The translations under genes were made by a program, and so were the position numbers. From Fulvimarina sp040239565 (GTDB lineage Bacteria > Pseudomonadota > Alphaproteobacteria > Rhizobiales > Rhizobiaceae), in assembly GCF_040239565.1 (NCBI RefSeq), contig NZ_JBEHWS010000002.1, positions 186,001 through 250,000 on the forward strand: a stretch of DNA of 64,000 bases, read 5' to 3'. The notes under the pieces were generated by a model. The model was not told the DNA's origin and did no database searches. It saw only the letters and a program-made list of their open reading frames with translations. Each line of letters starts with the position of its first letter. Within the stretch, counting starts at the first letter, position 1. This document shows positions 25,500-34,919 of the stretch, piece after piece.

Positions 25500-26954
25500 A
25501 TGGCTGACACCGACAATCAGAACCGGCCGACAGGCCGCGTTGCCCAGGTCATCGGCCCGGTCGTCGACGTTGAGTTCGACGACCATCTCCCGGCGATCCT
25601 GAATTCGCTCGAATGCGACAACAACGGCAACCGCCTGGTTCTCGAAGTTGCCCAGCACCTCGGCGAGAACACGGTTCGCACCATCGCGATGGACCTGACC
25701 GAGGGCCTCGTTCGTGGCCAGCCGGTCAGCGACACCGGCAACCCTATTCAGGTTCCCGTCGGCGACGCGACGCTCGGCCGTATTCTCAACGTGATCGGTG
25801 AGCCGATCGACGAGGTCGGCCCGGTCAACTCGAACGAGACCCGCGCGATTCACCAGTCGGCTCCCGAATATATCGAGCAGTCGCCGGAATCGCAGATCCT
25901 TGTCACCGGCATCAAGGTCATCGACCTTCTGACGCCTTATGCCCGCGGCGGTAAGATCGGCCTCTTCGGCGGTGCCGGCGTCGGCAAGACGGTTCTCATT
26001 CAGGAGCTGATCAACAACGTCGCGAAGGCGCACGGTGGTTACTCGGTGTTCGCCGGCGTCGGCGAGCGTACGCGCGAGGGCAACGATCTCTACCACGAGA
26101 TGATCGAGTCCGGCGTGAACGTCGATCCGCACAAGAACAATGGCTCAGCCGAAGGTTCGAAGGCAGCGCTTGTCTTCGGTCAGATGAACGAGCCCCCGGG
26201 AGCCCGCGCCCGCGTCGCGCTCACCGGTCTGACGATTGCCGAGCACTTCCGCGATGCCGGCCAGGACGTTCTGTTCTTCGTCGACAACATCTTCCGCTTC
26301 ACCCAGGCAGGCTCCGAGGTTTCGGCGCTTCTCGGACGTATTCCTTCGGCTGTGGGCTATCAGCCGACGCTAGCGACCGACATGGGCCAGATGCAGGAAC
26401 GCATCACCACGACGAACAAGGGTTCGATTACCTCGGTTCAGGCGATTTACGTTCCTGCCGACGACTTGACCGACCCGGCGCCTGCGACGACCTTCACCCA
26501 CTTGGACGCGACGACGGTTCTCAATCGCTCGATCTCGGAAAAGGGCATTTACCCGGCGGTCGATCCTCTCGACTCCACCTCGCGTATGCTTCAGCCGATG
26601 ATCGTCGGCGAAGAGCACTATCAGGTGGCGCGCGAAGTCCAGGAGATCCTGCAGAAGTACAAGTCCCTGCAGGACATCATCGCCATTCTCGGCATGGACG
26701 AGCTGTCCGAAGAGGACAAGCTCACGGTGCAGCGCGCCCGTAAGATCGAGCGCTTCTTCTCGCAGCCCTTTGCGGTTGCCGAGATCTTCACCAACACGCC
26801 CGGCGAACTGGTCGCGCTCGAAGACACGATCCGCTCTTTCAAGGGTCTCGTCGAAGGCGAGTACGATCATCTGCCGGAATCGGCTTTCTATATGGTCGGC
26901 TCCATCGATCAGGCCATCGAGAAGGCCCAGAAGCAGGCTTCGCAGGCGGCCTGA
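25500..26954 (+). CDS. atpD: ATP synthase F1, beta subunit
   Basis: This 484-residue catalytic subunit has the P-loop GGAGVGKT at residues 157-164, the catalytic glutamate in GERTREGND, and the DELSEED loop (GMDELSEEDK) near residue 400. A GGAGG ribosome site lies about seven bases before the ATG at 25500. All expected residues are present. Confidence 0.98.
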   Translation: MADTDNQNRPTGRVAQVIGPVVDVEFDDHLPAILNSLECDNNGNRLVLEVAQHLGENTVRTIAMDLTEGLVRGQPVSDTGNPIQVPVGDATLGRILNVIGEPIDEVGPVNSNETRAIHQSAPEYIEQSPESQILVTGIKVIDLLTPYARGGKIGLFGGAGVGKTVLIQELINNVAKAHGGYSVFAGVGERTREGNDLYHEMIESGVNVDPHKNNGSAEGSKAALVFGQMNEPPGARARVALTGLTIAEHFRDAGQDVLFFVDNIFRFTQAGSEVSALLGRIPSAVGYQPTLATDMGQMQERITTTNKGSITSVQAIYVPADDLTDPAPATTFTHLDATTVLNRSISEKGIYPAVDPLDSTSRMLQPMIVGEEHYQVAREVQEILQKYKSLQDIIAILGMDELSEEDKLTVQRARKIERFFSQPFAVAEIFTNTPGELVALEDTIRSFKGLVEGEYDHLPESAFYMVGSIDQAIEKAQKQASQAA

Positions 26955-27040
26955 TACAATGAGAAGCGCGTCTTTCTTCGGAAAGGCGCCTTCCCCGACC
27001 GCTTTCGGGCGGACCGTCAACGCCACAGAAGACAGGCGAC

Positions 27041-27445
27041 ATGGCTGACAGTTTCAAATTCGAGCTCGTTTCACCCGAAAAGCTTCTCCTTTCCGAAGAC
27101 GCCGACTCCGTCGTCGTTCCGGGAAACGAAGGTGAGTTCACCGTGATGGGCAATCACGCGCCGTTCATGACGACGCTGAAGCCGGGTCTCGTCACTGCAA
27201 AGCTTTCAGGCGGCGAGGAAAAGAAGCTGTTCGTGCGCGGCGGTTTTGCCGACGTCAACGAGAGTGGTCTTACGCTACTTGCCGAACATGCCGAGCCGGC
27301 GGACAACATGACCGCCGATCAGCTCGACCAGCATATCGAAGCGGCCCGAAAGCGCCTGGAAGAAGCAGAGCAGGACGACGCCCGCTTCAAGGCGGAGGAG
27401 TACCTCTCCCAGCTGCTGCACGCGAAGACGCTACTGCCGGCCTGA
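27041..27445 (+). CDS. atpC: ATP synthase F1, epsilon subunit
   Basis: This 134-residue subunit regulates F1 and couples it to the c-ring. The N-terminal beta sandwich (FELVSPEKLLLSEDADSVVV, then GNHAPFMTTLKPG) is followed by a C-terminal helical part (QLDQHIEAARKRLEEAEQDD). It is the last gene of the operon and is followed by a strong terminator 30 bases on. Confidence 0.97.
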   Translation: MADSFKFELVSPEKLLLSEDADSVVVPGNEGEFTVMGNHAPFMTTLKPGLVTAKLSGGEEKKLFVRGGFADVNESGLTLLAEHAEPADNMTADQLDQHIEAARKRLEEAEQDDARFKAEEYLSQLLHAKTLLPA

Positions 27446-27473
27446 GCGGAAGACGAGTTCAGAGAAGCTTTTG

Positions 27474-27502
27474 AACGCCATCCCTCGGGGTGGCGTTTTT
27501 TG
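27474..27502 (+). terminator. Terminator of the atp operon
   Basis: AACGCCA (27474-27480) pairs with TGGCGTT (27491-27497), with additional CCC/GGG pairs in the stem and a TTTTTTGTT tail. The A-rich left flank is too short for it to serve the convergent gene at 27534 well. Confidence 0.88.
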
Positions 27503-27533
27503 TTGTCAGGCGCGGCGTGCCGGATGAGCCGAC

Positions 27534-28274
27534 CTATTCCGCTGGCGGGGCGACCTTGAGCGAGTTCTGGCCGGATCTGTCGAGCTCGCGTCGCACATAT
27601 CCGTCGGCTTTCGCTTCCTCTATGAAGCGCGTGAGTTCGTCCGACAGATGCGCAAAGCGGCGCGGCAGCGCCATCGCCTGCCCAATCGCGGTGATCGTGC
27701 CATCAAGCCACCGATAGGTGGGATCGTCCCCGAAAGCCTTTTCGAGTGATTGAGTGACGCCTGCGACGGCATTGGCGGAGTTCTCATCGGCTTTGAAGGC
27801 CGCGAACGAAGCGCCGGGGTCGGCCTCGCGCACCAACTCCATTTGTTTCGCGTTTTCCGAAAGATGGAGGTCGTAGGCCGAGCCCTTCGCGACCATCAGC
27901 CTGACGCCGTCCCGGTCCAGCTCTTCGACGCTGCGTAATGGCGAATCGGCGCGGACCAGAGCCTTCGCCTCGATCAGAACATAGGGCGACGAGTAGGCGA
28001 CGTACTGCTCTCGCTCCGGATCGATCGCGCAGAAGGCGATTCGCCAGACATCGTCAGGGGCTGCATCCACCACCTTGCCGGCGCCGGAGAACTCGATGAG
28101 TTCCGGTTGGGCGCCAAGTGCTGCGCAGAGCCGCTTGGCAAGGGCGACCGTAACGCCGCCGAGTTCGCCGGTTGTCTCATCACGCGATGCGAGCGCCGCA
28201 TTCCCGAGATTGATCGCAACGCGCAGCTTTTCATCCTCGACCAGCTCATCGCGCATTTGCTCATATGTTGTCAT
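27534..28274 (-). CDS. Solute-binding protein family 3 domain without signal peptide
   Basis: This 246-residue protein matches the amino-acid-type periplasmic binding fold: LRVAINLGNAAL at the first strand, GGVTVALAKRLCAALG, then FCAIDPEREQYVAYSSPYVLIEAKALV, and a C-terminal ITAIGQAMALPRR. The first residues (MTTYEQMRDELVEDEK) are charged and hydrophilic, so no signal peptide or membrane anchor is seen, and no ABC permease or ATPase gene is near. It may be a cytosolic ligand-binding or sensor protein. The ATG at 28274 could be replaced only by starts that do not add a hydrophobic segment. Substrate unknown. Confidence 0.75.
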   Translation of the reverse strand: MTTYEQMRDELVEDEKLRVAINLGNAALASRDETTGELGGVTVALAKRLCAALGAQPELIEFSGAGKVVDAAPDDVWRIAFCAIDPEREQYVAYSSPYVLIEAKALVRADSPLRSVEELDRDGVRLMVAKGSAYDLHLSENAKQMELVREADPGASFAAFKADENSANAVAGVTQSLEKAFGDDPTYRWLDGTITAIGQAMALPRRFAHLSDELTRFIEEAKADGYVRRELDRSGQNSLKVAPPAE

Positions 28275-28431
28275 CCGCCCTCACCTCTTCTCGCCAGCAT
28301 GCTCGTACGATCTGGTGCCGACGAGCATGATTTCGAGGATTGGAGAACAGTCCGATTTGCCGGATTGGACCGGCGGCCCAGTTCTTCTTGAGCGGTGCCG
28401 GGAGTGCCCGCGACCAGAGCGAGACAAGCGA

Positions 28432-29109
28432 ATGCCGAACGAGAAACCCAAAGCGATCATCTTCGACATCATCGAGACAGTCTTTGCGCTCGATGCGGTG
28501 CGGCCCGCTCTGGCCGAGCTCGGCCTTCAGCCGGGCGACCTCGACACGTGGTTCGCCTTCGGCCTGCGCGATGCCTTCACGCTCAATGCGACCCGAACGA
28601 TCAAGCCGTTTCCGGAAATTTTGAAAGGCGCCCTTGCCCAGTTGCTGGCAAAGCGCGGCCTCAACCCGCCGAAAGAAGCTCAGGAAAACGTCTTCGAGGC
28701 CGTGCGAAACATGCCTGCACACGAGGACGCGGCCGAAGCGCTGGCGATCCTGAAAGATGCGGGGCTACCACTCTACGCGCTCTCGAACGGAGCGCGCGCC
28801 TCTACGAAGAGCCTGCTCGATCAGGCGGGTCTCACGGAGTTCTTCACCGACATCTTGTCGGTCGAGACGATCGACCATTTCAAGCCGAGCAAGCCCGTCT
28901 ACGACCACGGCGTTTCCGCGACCGGAGAAGCTGCCGGGTCTGTGATGATGGTCGCGACCCACGCATGGGACTGTCACGGCGCGAAGGCGGCCGGAATGCA
29001 AGCCGCCTTTGTCGCACGGGGGCAGGTTTATCCTGATGTCATGCTCTCGCCGGATCTGACCGGAGAGGAGCTGACCAACGTCGCCCGAGCCATCGCCGCG
29101 CTGGAATAG
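28432..29109 (+). CDS. HAD hydrolase, haloacid dehalogenase type II-like
   Basis: This 225-residue protein has HAD motif I as FDIIETVF with the nucleophilic Asp and, as in L-2-haloacid dehalogenases, no Asp two residues later. Motif II is ALSNGA, motif III is HFKPSKPVYD, and motif IV is ATHAWDCHGAKAAG, where dehalogenases usually have SNAWD or THAWD. The pattern favours a C-halogen or related ester hydrolase over a phosphatase, but the substrate is open. The ATG at 28432 gives the family N-terminus. The gene starts 157 bases from the divergent binding-protein-like gene. Confidence 0.8.
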   Translation: MPNEKPKAIIFDIIETVFALDAVRPALAELGLQPGDLDTWFAFGLRDAFTLNATRTIKPFPEILKGALAQLLAKRGLNPPKEAQENVFEAVRNMPAHEDAAEALAILKDAGLPLYALSNGARASTKSLLDQAGLTEFFTDILSVETIDHFKPSKPVYDHGVSATGEAAGSVMMVATHAWDCHGAKAAGMQAAFVARGQVYPDVMLSPDLTGEELTNVARAIAALE

Positions 29110-29130
29110 GCGACGACGCAAAGCGGGTAA

Positions 29131-29349
29131 TTACTCAGCGGCTGGGAGGGAAGCACTGTTGCCGCGCCAGTCGGTGATCGCACTGGTCTGGCTCATGCGC
29201 GCTACCGCCGATCCGGTCCAGTCACCCGCGACCTGGCCGACAATGCCGACGGCAAGAATGATGCCGAGAGCCGCGGCTACAGTGATCAAAGCGTTGCCCG
29301 AGGGAGCGTTCTGTCGCACCGTGTTCGAGGTATGATCGTAATAAGCCAT
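29131..29349 (-). CDS. Small single-span membrane protein, unknown
   Basis: This 72-residue protein has a hydrophilic N-terminus, one hydrophobic span of about 22 residues (ALITVAAALGIILAVGIVGQ) and a polar tail with DWTGS and DWRGNS. A CGGAG ribosome site precedes the ATG at 29349. No family is recognised. It converges with the HAD gene and is followed upstream by a 218-base gap with an AT-rich stretch (29395-29430) that may be its promoter. Confidence 0.6.
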   Translation of the reverse strand: MAYYDHTSNTVRQNAPSGNALITVAAALGIILAVGIVGQVAGDWTGSAVARMSQTSAITDWRGNSASLPAAE

Positions 29350-29567
29350 CACACTGTCTCCGTTCACTTTCCGTGATGCTGATGGCTCCATACATAATCA
29401 ACGCGAATAATTACACAAATGAATGTTGGGTATGTCTGACATCATCGAAATTGATCGACCGGGGCGCGCACATTCCACGTCAACCGGCATAAGCAAGCTA
29501 TGCCGATCACGGTTCTCATACGGAGCTTGTTTTCAACGATTCATACTGCCAACCGAAAGCGCAGGCT

Positions 29568-30080
29568 TCACGCCTTGAGATGGGCGAATGCCGCGACGAC
29601 CTTCTCATAGACCTCGCGCTTGAACGGCACGATGAGATCGACAAGTTCATCCATCGGCTTCCAGGCCCATTCCTCGAACTCGGCCTTCTCGTCGCCCGGC
29701 GGCGGGTCGATCCGGATTTCGGACTCCTCGCCTTCGAAGCGGAATGCGAACCAGCGCTGTGTCTGCCCCCGGAAACGCCCCTTGAGCGCGACGCCGACCA
29801 GATGATCGGGGAGTTCGTAGTCGATCCAGTCCGGCGCCTCATGGAGCAATGAGACCGTCTCCATGCCGGTCTCTTCCCAGAGTTCGCGCCGCGCGGCTTC
29901 GAGCGGATCCTCGCCTTTGTCTATCCCGCCTTGCGGCATCTGCCAGAGCTTGGTCGCGCCCGACATCTCGCCTTTGTCCTCCACCTTACGACGCCCGGCC
30001 CAGACGAGGTTGTCGGAGTTGAGAACCATGATCCCGACACAGGGACGCAAGGGGAGTGGATCGTATTCGACCGGCTTCAT
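29568..30080 (-). CDS. rppH: RNA pyrophosphohydrolase (Nudix)
   Basis: This 170-residue Nudix enzyme removes pyrophosphate from the 5' end of mRNA, starting decay. The Nudix box spans residues 51-73 (GGIDKGE to REL to EETG), with all catalytic glutamates. The preceding WQMPQGG and the start RPCVGIMVLN are typical of RppH. The ATG at 30080 is preferred; the upstream frame to 30206 has no family match. It follows yibQ in the same direction, as in many Hyphomicrobiales. Confidence 0.93.
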   Translation of the reverse strand: MKPVEYDPLPLRPCVGIMVLNSDNLVWAGRRKVEDKGEMSGATKLWQMPQGGIDKGEDPLEAARRELWEETGMETVSLLHEAPDWIDYELPDHLVGVALKGRFRGQTQRWFAFRFEGEESEIRIDPPPGDEKAEFEEWAWKPMDELVDLIVPFKREVYEKVVAAFAHLKA

Positions 30081-30227
30081 GGGCAATATCGTCTCGTCGC
30101 GATGGATGGTCCGGCCGCAAAGGGCCTGCTCAGTCGATGAGATCGCACTGCATTGGAAAAGAGCAAGGGGGAATTGCAAGACGAACGCGCCGAGGCTCAC
30201 GTTCACATCAGAGGATGAATGAGCGCG

Positions 30228-31391
30228 TCAGCGTCTCTCCGGATCACGCACGACCGACGATACCGGCGCCACCGTGATGCCGCGCCGTTCGGCCTCTCGC
30301 ATCCAGCCGCCGATCGCCGAAGTTGTCGTCTCGAAGGCCGAGGCGACACCGATCGCGCTGCCCCTGGTTCGGGCGATCTGCTCCAGCTGATCCAGCCGCC
30401 GGCTGATCTCGCCGGCATCCTGGACATCGTCGAGCACGAGATCGGCGGCGCCAGCGGGAGTCGACGTCATCTCGGCGAGATCGATCGCGATTGAACGGGA
30501 GGAAGAACCATCGTCAAGATACATGAGCCCGCGCTTGGCAAGCTCGCTCATGAACGGATGAAGGGCGCTGGCATCGGCCGTCAGCTGTCCGCCCAGATAG
30601 TTCATGACGCCGACATAGTTCGTCATCCGGCTCATGGACGCGTAGACGCTGGAGAAGTCCTCCGCAGTCATCTGTTCGGTCGTGATCGTGTTCTCACCAG
30701 GGTCGTTCGTCGGATAGCCGACGGGCTCCATCGGCATCTGGAGGAGCAGTTCATGGCCAGTGCGCCGCGCTTCCTGCATCCAGCGCGCAAGGCTGTTTCC
30801 GTTGGCGGCGAAAGCGAGCGTCACCTCGGGCGGCAGATTCTGGATGGCGCTCTGGGTGCCGGACTGGCTTATCCCCAGCCCGCCGACGATGATCGCGACC
30901 TTCGGCCCCATGCGCGAAGGCGCAGCGGCTCGATAGACGTCGAAGGGCCGGCGTCCATCCGCGGCACGGGCTGGAAGCGGACCGTATTCGGAATCTTCGA
31001 CCAGCTCGTATTCCGGCGTATGAGCCACTGAAATCGCCTGCCGCATATCGCCGAGATCTCGAATCTCGATACTCGCCGGCTGGTAGGGAATGTCGGCCGC
31101 CTTTTGCCGGGCCCGCTCTGCGAGAGCCGCATCGATATCGATATGCTTGGCCGTGCCTCGAACGCTTGAAATGCCGCCTGTCGCCAGGGGATCGAGATTG
31201 CCTTCCGCTTCGGCGGTTTGGACGGCTTCCGGGGGGCTCCGATCGATCCTGTCGAACCAGGCCGGGTAAAGCGATAGCGCGACCAGTCCGGCAGCCACCG
31301 TGCCGAGCCCCAAATCAGCCCGTGTCGGCCGCAGGCCGTGTCGGCTTGAACGGGCTTTCGCCTTCAAAGGTTGAGAGAATAGGGCGTCCAT
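30228..31391 (-). CDS. Divergent polysaccharide deacetylase, YibQ family
   Basis: This 387-residue protein has an N-terminal membrane anchor (about residues 31-46) and a C-terminal divergent polysaccharide deacetylase domain with VAIIVGGLGISQSGT, LLLQMPMEPVGYP and LMYLDDGSSSRS. The family sits near envC and ctpA in many proteobacteria and is thought to act in the envelope, but its enzymatic activity is not established to my knowledge. A terminator lies between ctpA and this gene, so it may have its own promoter. Confidence 0.85.
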   Translation of the reverse strand: MDALFSQPLKAKARSSRHGLRPTRADLGLGTVAAGLVALSLYPAWFDRIDRSPPEAVQTAEAEGNLDPLATGGISSVRGTAKHIDIDAALAERARQKAADIPYQPASIEIRDLGDMRQAISVAHTPEYELVEDSEYGPLPARAADGRRPFDVYRAAAPSRMGPKVAIIVGGLGISQSGTQSAIQNLPPEVTLAFAANGNSLARWMQEARRTGHELLLQMPMEPVGYPTNDPGENTITTEQMTAEDFSSVYASMSRMTNYVGVMNYLGGQLTADASALHPFMSELAKRGLMYLDDGSSSRSIAIDLAEMTSTPAGAADLVLDDVQDAGEISRRLDQLEQIARTRGSAIGVASAFETTTSAIGGWMREAERRGITVAPVSSVVRDPERR

Positions 31392-31476
31392 GGCCCAAGA
31401 AATTAGCCGTCAAGGCTGGCGCGGGGCTCGCCGGCTCGCAGCTTCGGCCAGTCGAGGGCCAAGCACAGACAGGACA

Positions 31477-31511
31477 TACAAAAACGGCCCGGACGAGGTG
31501 TCCGAGCCGTT
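31477..31511 (-). terminator. Rho-independent terminator after ctpA
   Basis: On the minus strand AACGGCTCGGAC pairs with GTCCGGGCCGTT with one mismatch across a 5-base loop, then TTTTTGT follows. It sits in the 145-base gap between ctpA and yibQ. Confidence 0.8.
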
Positions 31512-31536
31512 CTGGAATTTCGTTTTTACGGTGCGA

Positions 31537-32904
31537 TCAGTTCGCAGCGGAATCCGAGGAGGAATTCGTGTTGGCCTTCGCCTGTTCCTTGGGCGGGAAC
31601 ATCGCGTTGGTCTCGACGCCGTTCAGAAGATCGAGCGCGTATTTCAGCTGAAGATCTTCTTCGCGTTCCTGTGGCACATAGCTCGACGAACCGGAGCCCT
31701 CTTCGGTCTCCTCATTGCCGGTGATGTGGCCGCGCAGCGAAGATTCGCCCCGGCTGATGTCCTCTTCGGGATCCAGACCCATCTGAATCTTGATCTCGTC
31801 GGGGAGCGGCTGCTCGACCATGATGTCCGGATCGATGCCACGGCCCTGGATCGAGCGACCCGACGGCGTGTAGTAGAGCGCCGTCGTCAAGCGCATCGCA
31901 CCAGCCGAACCGAGCGGGATGATCGTCTGCACCGAACCCTTGCCGAAGGACCGCGAGCCGACAACCGTCGCACGGCGTTGATCCTGAAGGGCACCCGCCA
32001 CGATCTCAGACGCCGAGGCCGAGCCGCCGTTCACGAGTACGACGAGAGGCTTGCCGTCGATGTCGTCGCCGGCACGAGCGTTGTAGCGGCGGGTCTCGTC
32101 GGCGTTGCGGCCGCGCGTGGAGACGATTTCCCCCTTCTGGAGGAAGGCATCCGACACCGAAACGGCTTCATCGAGAAGACCGCCCGGATTGGAGCGAAGA
32201 TCGAGCACATAGCCCTTCAGATCGTCGCCGACCTTTTCGCTGATGTCCTCGACAGCTTCTTCGAGCCCGACCGTGGTCTGTTCGTTGAAGCTATTGACCT
32301 TGATATACCCGACATTGTCGATGGCTTCGTGCTTCACCGACTGGACGGTGATGAGATCGCGCGTCAGGGTCATGCGAAGCGGCTTCTCGGCGCCCTCGCG
32401 GACGACCGTGAGCTTCACATCGGTCCCGATCTCGCCCTTCATCTTTTCGACGGCTTCGGAAAGCGTCAGGCCGCGCACCTGATCTCCATCAATCTCGACG
32501 ATGAGGTCGCCCGAGAGAATGCCAGCCTTTTCAGCAGGAGATTCGGCGAAGGGCGAACCTTCGACGAGGACCACTTCGTCCTTCATGGTCACCTGAATGC
32601 CCAGACCGCCAAACTGGCCGCGGGTCTGGGAACGCATGTCCTGCGCTTCCTTGGCGTTCATATAGCTGGAATGCGGATCCAGCGAAGTGAGCATGCCGTT
32701 GATGGCGCTCTCGACCAGTTCCTGATCGTTCGGCTCTTCGACATACTGGGCGCGAACCCGCTCGAAGACATCGCCGAAAATCGCCAGCTGCCGGTACGTG
32801 TCGGAGCCTGCCGCGTTCGCGACACCGGAACTCTGACCGGCGACGGTGACGGCCGCCGCTCCCATCAACGCTCCGGCAAAGAGTATCGAAAGCTTACGAA
32901 ACAT
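31537..32904 (-). CDS. ctpA: Carboxy-terminal processing protease, S41 family
   Basis: This 455-residue periplasmic serine protease has an N-terminal signal (MFRKLSILFAGALMGAAAV), a PDZ domain (about residues 85-165, GGLGIQVTMKDE) and the S41 core. The catalytic serine lies in NGGSASASE and the lysine in RSFGKGSVQ. Such proteases trim envelope proteins and peptidoglycan enzymes. The ATG at 32904 follows an AAGGA ribosome site; 32940 would put residues in front of the signal. It starts 20 bases after the envC stop, so the two are cotranscribed. The C-terminus is Ser/Asn-rich. Confidence 0.95.
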   Translation of the reverse strand: MFRKLSILFAGALMGAAAVTVAGQSSGVANAAGSDTYRQLAIFGDVFERVRAQYVEEPNDQELVESAINGMLTSLDPHSSYMNAKEAQDMRSQTRGQFGGLGIQVTMKDEVVLVEGSPFAESPAEKAGILSGDLIVEIDGDQVRGLTLSEAVEKMKGEIGTDVKLTVVREGAEKPLRMTLTRDLITVQSVKHEAIDNVGYIKVNSFNEQTTVGLEEAVEDISEKVGDDLKGYVLDLRSNPGGLLDEAVSVSDAFLQKGEIVSTRGRNADETRRYNARAGDDIDGKPLVVLVNGGSASASEIVAGALQDQRRATVVGSRSFGKGSVQTIIPLGSAGAMRLTTALYYTPSGRSIQGRGIDPDIMVEQPLPDEIKIQMGLDPEEDISRGESSLRGHITGNEETEEGSGSSSYVPQEREEDLQLKYALDLLNGVETNAMFPPKEQAKANTNSSSDSAAN

Positions 32905-32924
32905 TCCCCGTCCTTCCCATGGCC

Positions 32925-34760
32925 TCAATCCGCCCACCATGCGGATGGATCGACCGGTCTTCCGTTTTTGCGGAACTCGACGTAAAGGGCGGGCCCCTCC
33001 GTTCCGAAATCCGTCGCGTTGACGCTCGCAAGGCGCCGTGAACCCATTGCGGCGATCGGCTCGCCTGCAGACACAAACTGGCCGGTCTCGACATCGATCC
33101 GATCCATGCCTGCGAGAACGACATGATATCCGTCGCCAGCGTCCAGGATCAAGACCTCACCATAAGACCGGAACGGCCCGGAATACAAGACTTTGGCGTC
33201 GGCAGGCGCGGTCACGACATCGCCGGAACGTGAGGCGTAGGATGCACCCGTCGTCTGGCGTCCAATGTCGTCGCGCTCGCCGAAACCGATGAGATTCCGC
33301 CCTGCAACGGGGCGAATCAAACGCCCCTTCATTGTCGAAAATGGGGCGGACGGCTCCAGGAAGCGAACGCTGCGGCGGAGGGCCTCGATATCGTAAGCAT
33401 CTGTCTGCGTTTGGCTTTGCGGGCTTTCGTCAGGGTCGAGGCTTGCGATTTCGTAGGGCTCTTCGGTTGCGGCTACCGCAGAGAGGGCGTCGGTTACCCG
33501 AGGTCCCGTTTCCGCAACTTTGGTTTCAGCTATTCGCTGATTCTCCTCGGCGGCTTCGGTTTCGACGTCAGCGAATTTCTGTGCCTCTGTGGCTTTTGCG
33601 GCCTCTGCCAATCGCCGTGCTTCCGCCTCTCGCGCTAGTTGGGCAGCTTCGGCGGCGCGATTTGATTCGGCAAGCTTCAGGGCTTCCACTTCCGCGGCTT
33701 GCTTGTCCGCCTCCAGCTGAGCCAGCCTCTCGGCCTTGAGCCTTTCCTTACGCTCGGCGATCTCGCGTTCGCGCTCAACTCGCTCCGCTTCGCGCGCCTT
33801 CTCCGCCGCCTCGGCGCGCGCCTTCTCGGCAGCTTCCCGTTCGGCTTCCTCGACCAGACGCGCGGTCTTCACATCCTCGTCCAGCGAGGCGATCAGGCCC
33901 TTCAGATCTTCCGCTTTTCCTGCCAGCTCGTCGGCACGGCGTTTGGCCGCGTTTCGCCGCTCCAGATTTTCTTCCGCGAGCGATGCCTTCTTGGCGGCGA
34001 GGCGTTTCAGCCGCTCTTCCTCGCGGCGGTGGGCCGAGAGCTCGTCGCCGAAGCTGCGCATCCGGGCCGAAAGTTCGCTCTGAACCTCGTTGAGCTTTTC
34101 CAGATCGGCGAGAAGAACCCTGGTTTCGTCGCGCAGGCTGGGCACGACCGAGCCAAGAAGGATCGAACTGCGGACAGAGCCCAACGCATCCTCCGGCTTG
34201 ACCAGCAAGGCCGGCGGGGGCTTGCGGCCGAGGCGCTGAAGCGCGGCGAGCACCTCCGCCAGAAGTCCGCGACGTTCGGCCAGTGAAGCCTTGAGCGCGC
34301 CCTCTTCGGAAGACAGATCTTCGATCTGCGCCTCAAGCTCGGTCAGCTTGGCGCTGGCCTCCTTCTGACGAAGCGCCGCATCGATCATCGCCTGACGGAT
34401 TTCATCCCGGTCATTGCGGAGGGTTTCGATCTCCCTGTCGAGCCGTGAGAGCACCTCTTCGGTGACTTCGACATTGGACGAGATCGCGCTCAGTTCCTCA
34501 AGGGTCTGGAGACGCTGGCGTTCGAGAACGACCGATTTCGCCGGCTCGAGAGCAGCGGTCTGTATCGGGTCTTCTTTGCCGGTAGAGCCGGTTGCCAGAC
34601 CAGCCTCAGCCCGGACGCTCGACGGCAGGAAGAACGGCAGCAGACAGACGAGCGCCAGCCCCGCCAGCCCGAACGAACGGGCGCGGCACGGCTCGCGAAA
34701 TGTCGACCATCCCTTCAACCCGTTCCGTGCTCCCCTTCCCCGAGCCTGCAACCTGTTCAA
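32925..34760 (-). CDS. envC: EnvC-like murein hydrolase activator with degenerate LytM domain
   Basis: This 611-residue protein has a signal anchor (about residues 29-52) and two long coiled-coil regions (about 70-220 and 225-405, the second extremely rich in Ala, Glu and Arg). A C-terminal LytM/M23-like domain occupies about residues 490-605. The zinc ligands of active M23 peptidases are missing: the HxxxD position reads GASYASRSGD, and the HxH position lies in YHVVLAGMD with only one His. This is the state of EnvC and NlpD activators, which switch on amidases during septum splitting. Its neighbour CtpA suggests shared work on the cell wall. Confidence 0.9.
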   Translation of the reverse strand: MNRLQARGRGARNGLKGWSTFREPCRARSFGLAGLALVCLLPFFLPSSVRAEAGLATGSTGKEDPIQTAALEPAKSVVLERQRLQTLEELSAISSNVEVTEEVLSRLDREIETLRNDRDEIRQAMIDAALRQKEASAKLTELEAQIEDLSSEEGALKASLAERRGLLAEVLAALQRLGRKPPPALLVKPEDALGSVRSSILLGSVVPSLRDETRVLLADLEKLNEVQSELSARMRSFGDELSAHRREEERLKRLAAKKASLAEENLERRNAAKRRADELAGKAEDLKGLIASLDEDVKTARLVEEAEREAAEKARAEAAEKAREAERVEREREIAERKERLKAERLAQLEADKQAAEVEALKLAESNRAAEAAQLAREAEARRLAEAAKATEAQKFADVETEAAEENQRIAETKVAETGPRVTDALSAVAATEEPYEIASLDPDESPQSQTQTDAYDIEALRRSVRFLEPSAPFSTMKGRLIRPVAGRNLIGFGERDDIGRQTTGASYASRSGDVVTAPADAKVLYSGPFRSYGEVLILDAGDGYHVVLAGMDRIDVETGQFVSAGEPIAAMGSRRLASVNATDFGTEGPALYVEFRKNGRPVDPSAWWAD

Positions 34761-34852
34761 GCATTTCGGCCTCGCTCGAGGCGTTCGCCGATCCTGCTCG
34801 AATTGAAACGATGAAAACTTAACAACGCATCAACCATGCGCCGACAATGACG

Positions 34853-34885
34853 CGCGGCTCGATTTGGCACAAAAATTGAGCCGCG
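34853..34885. other. Long hairpin between rlmH and envC
   Basis: GCGGCTC at 34854-34860 and GAGCCGC at 34878-34884 form the base of a stem that extends through GATTT/AAATT with one mismatch, around a 7-base loop. No T-run follows on the minus strand, so it is not a classic terminator. It could stabilise the envC transcript or mark the end of rlmH by another mechanism. Confidence 0.5.
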
Positions 34886-34919
34886 TTGCGCGCGGGGCAC
34901 GCAAGATTGAAGGGAGTGG

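Noticed and set aside
28075..28431. N-terminal extension of the HAD hydrolase
   Set aside because: It overlaps the divergent gene and promoter region, and family similarity begins at the ATG at 28432.
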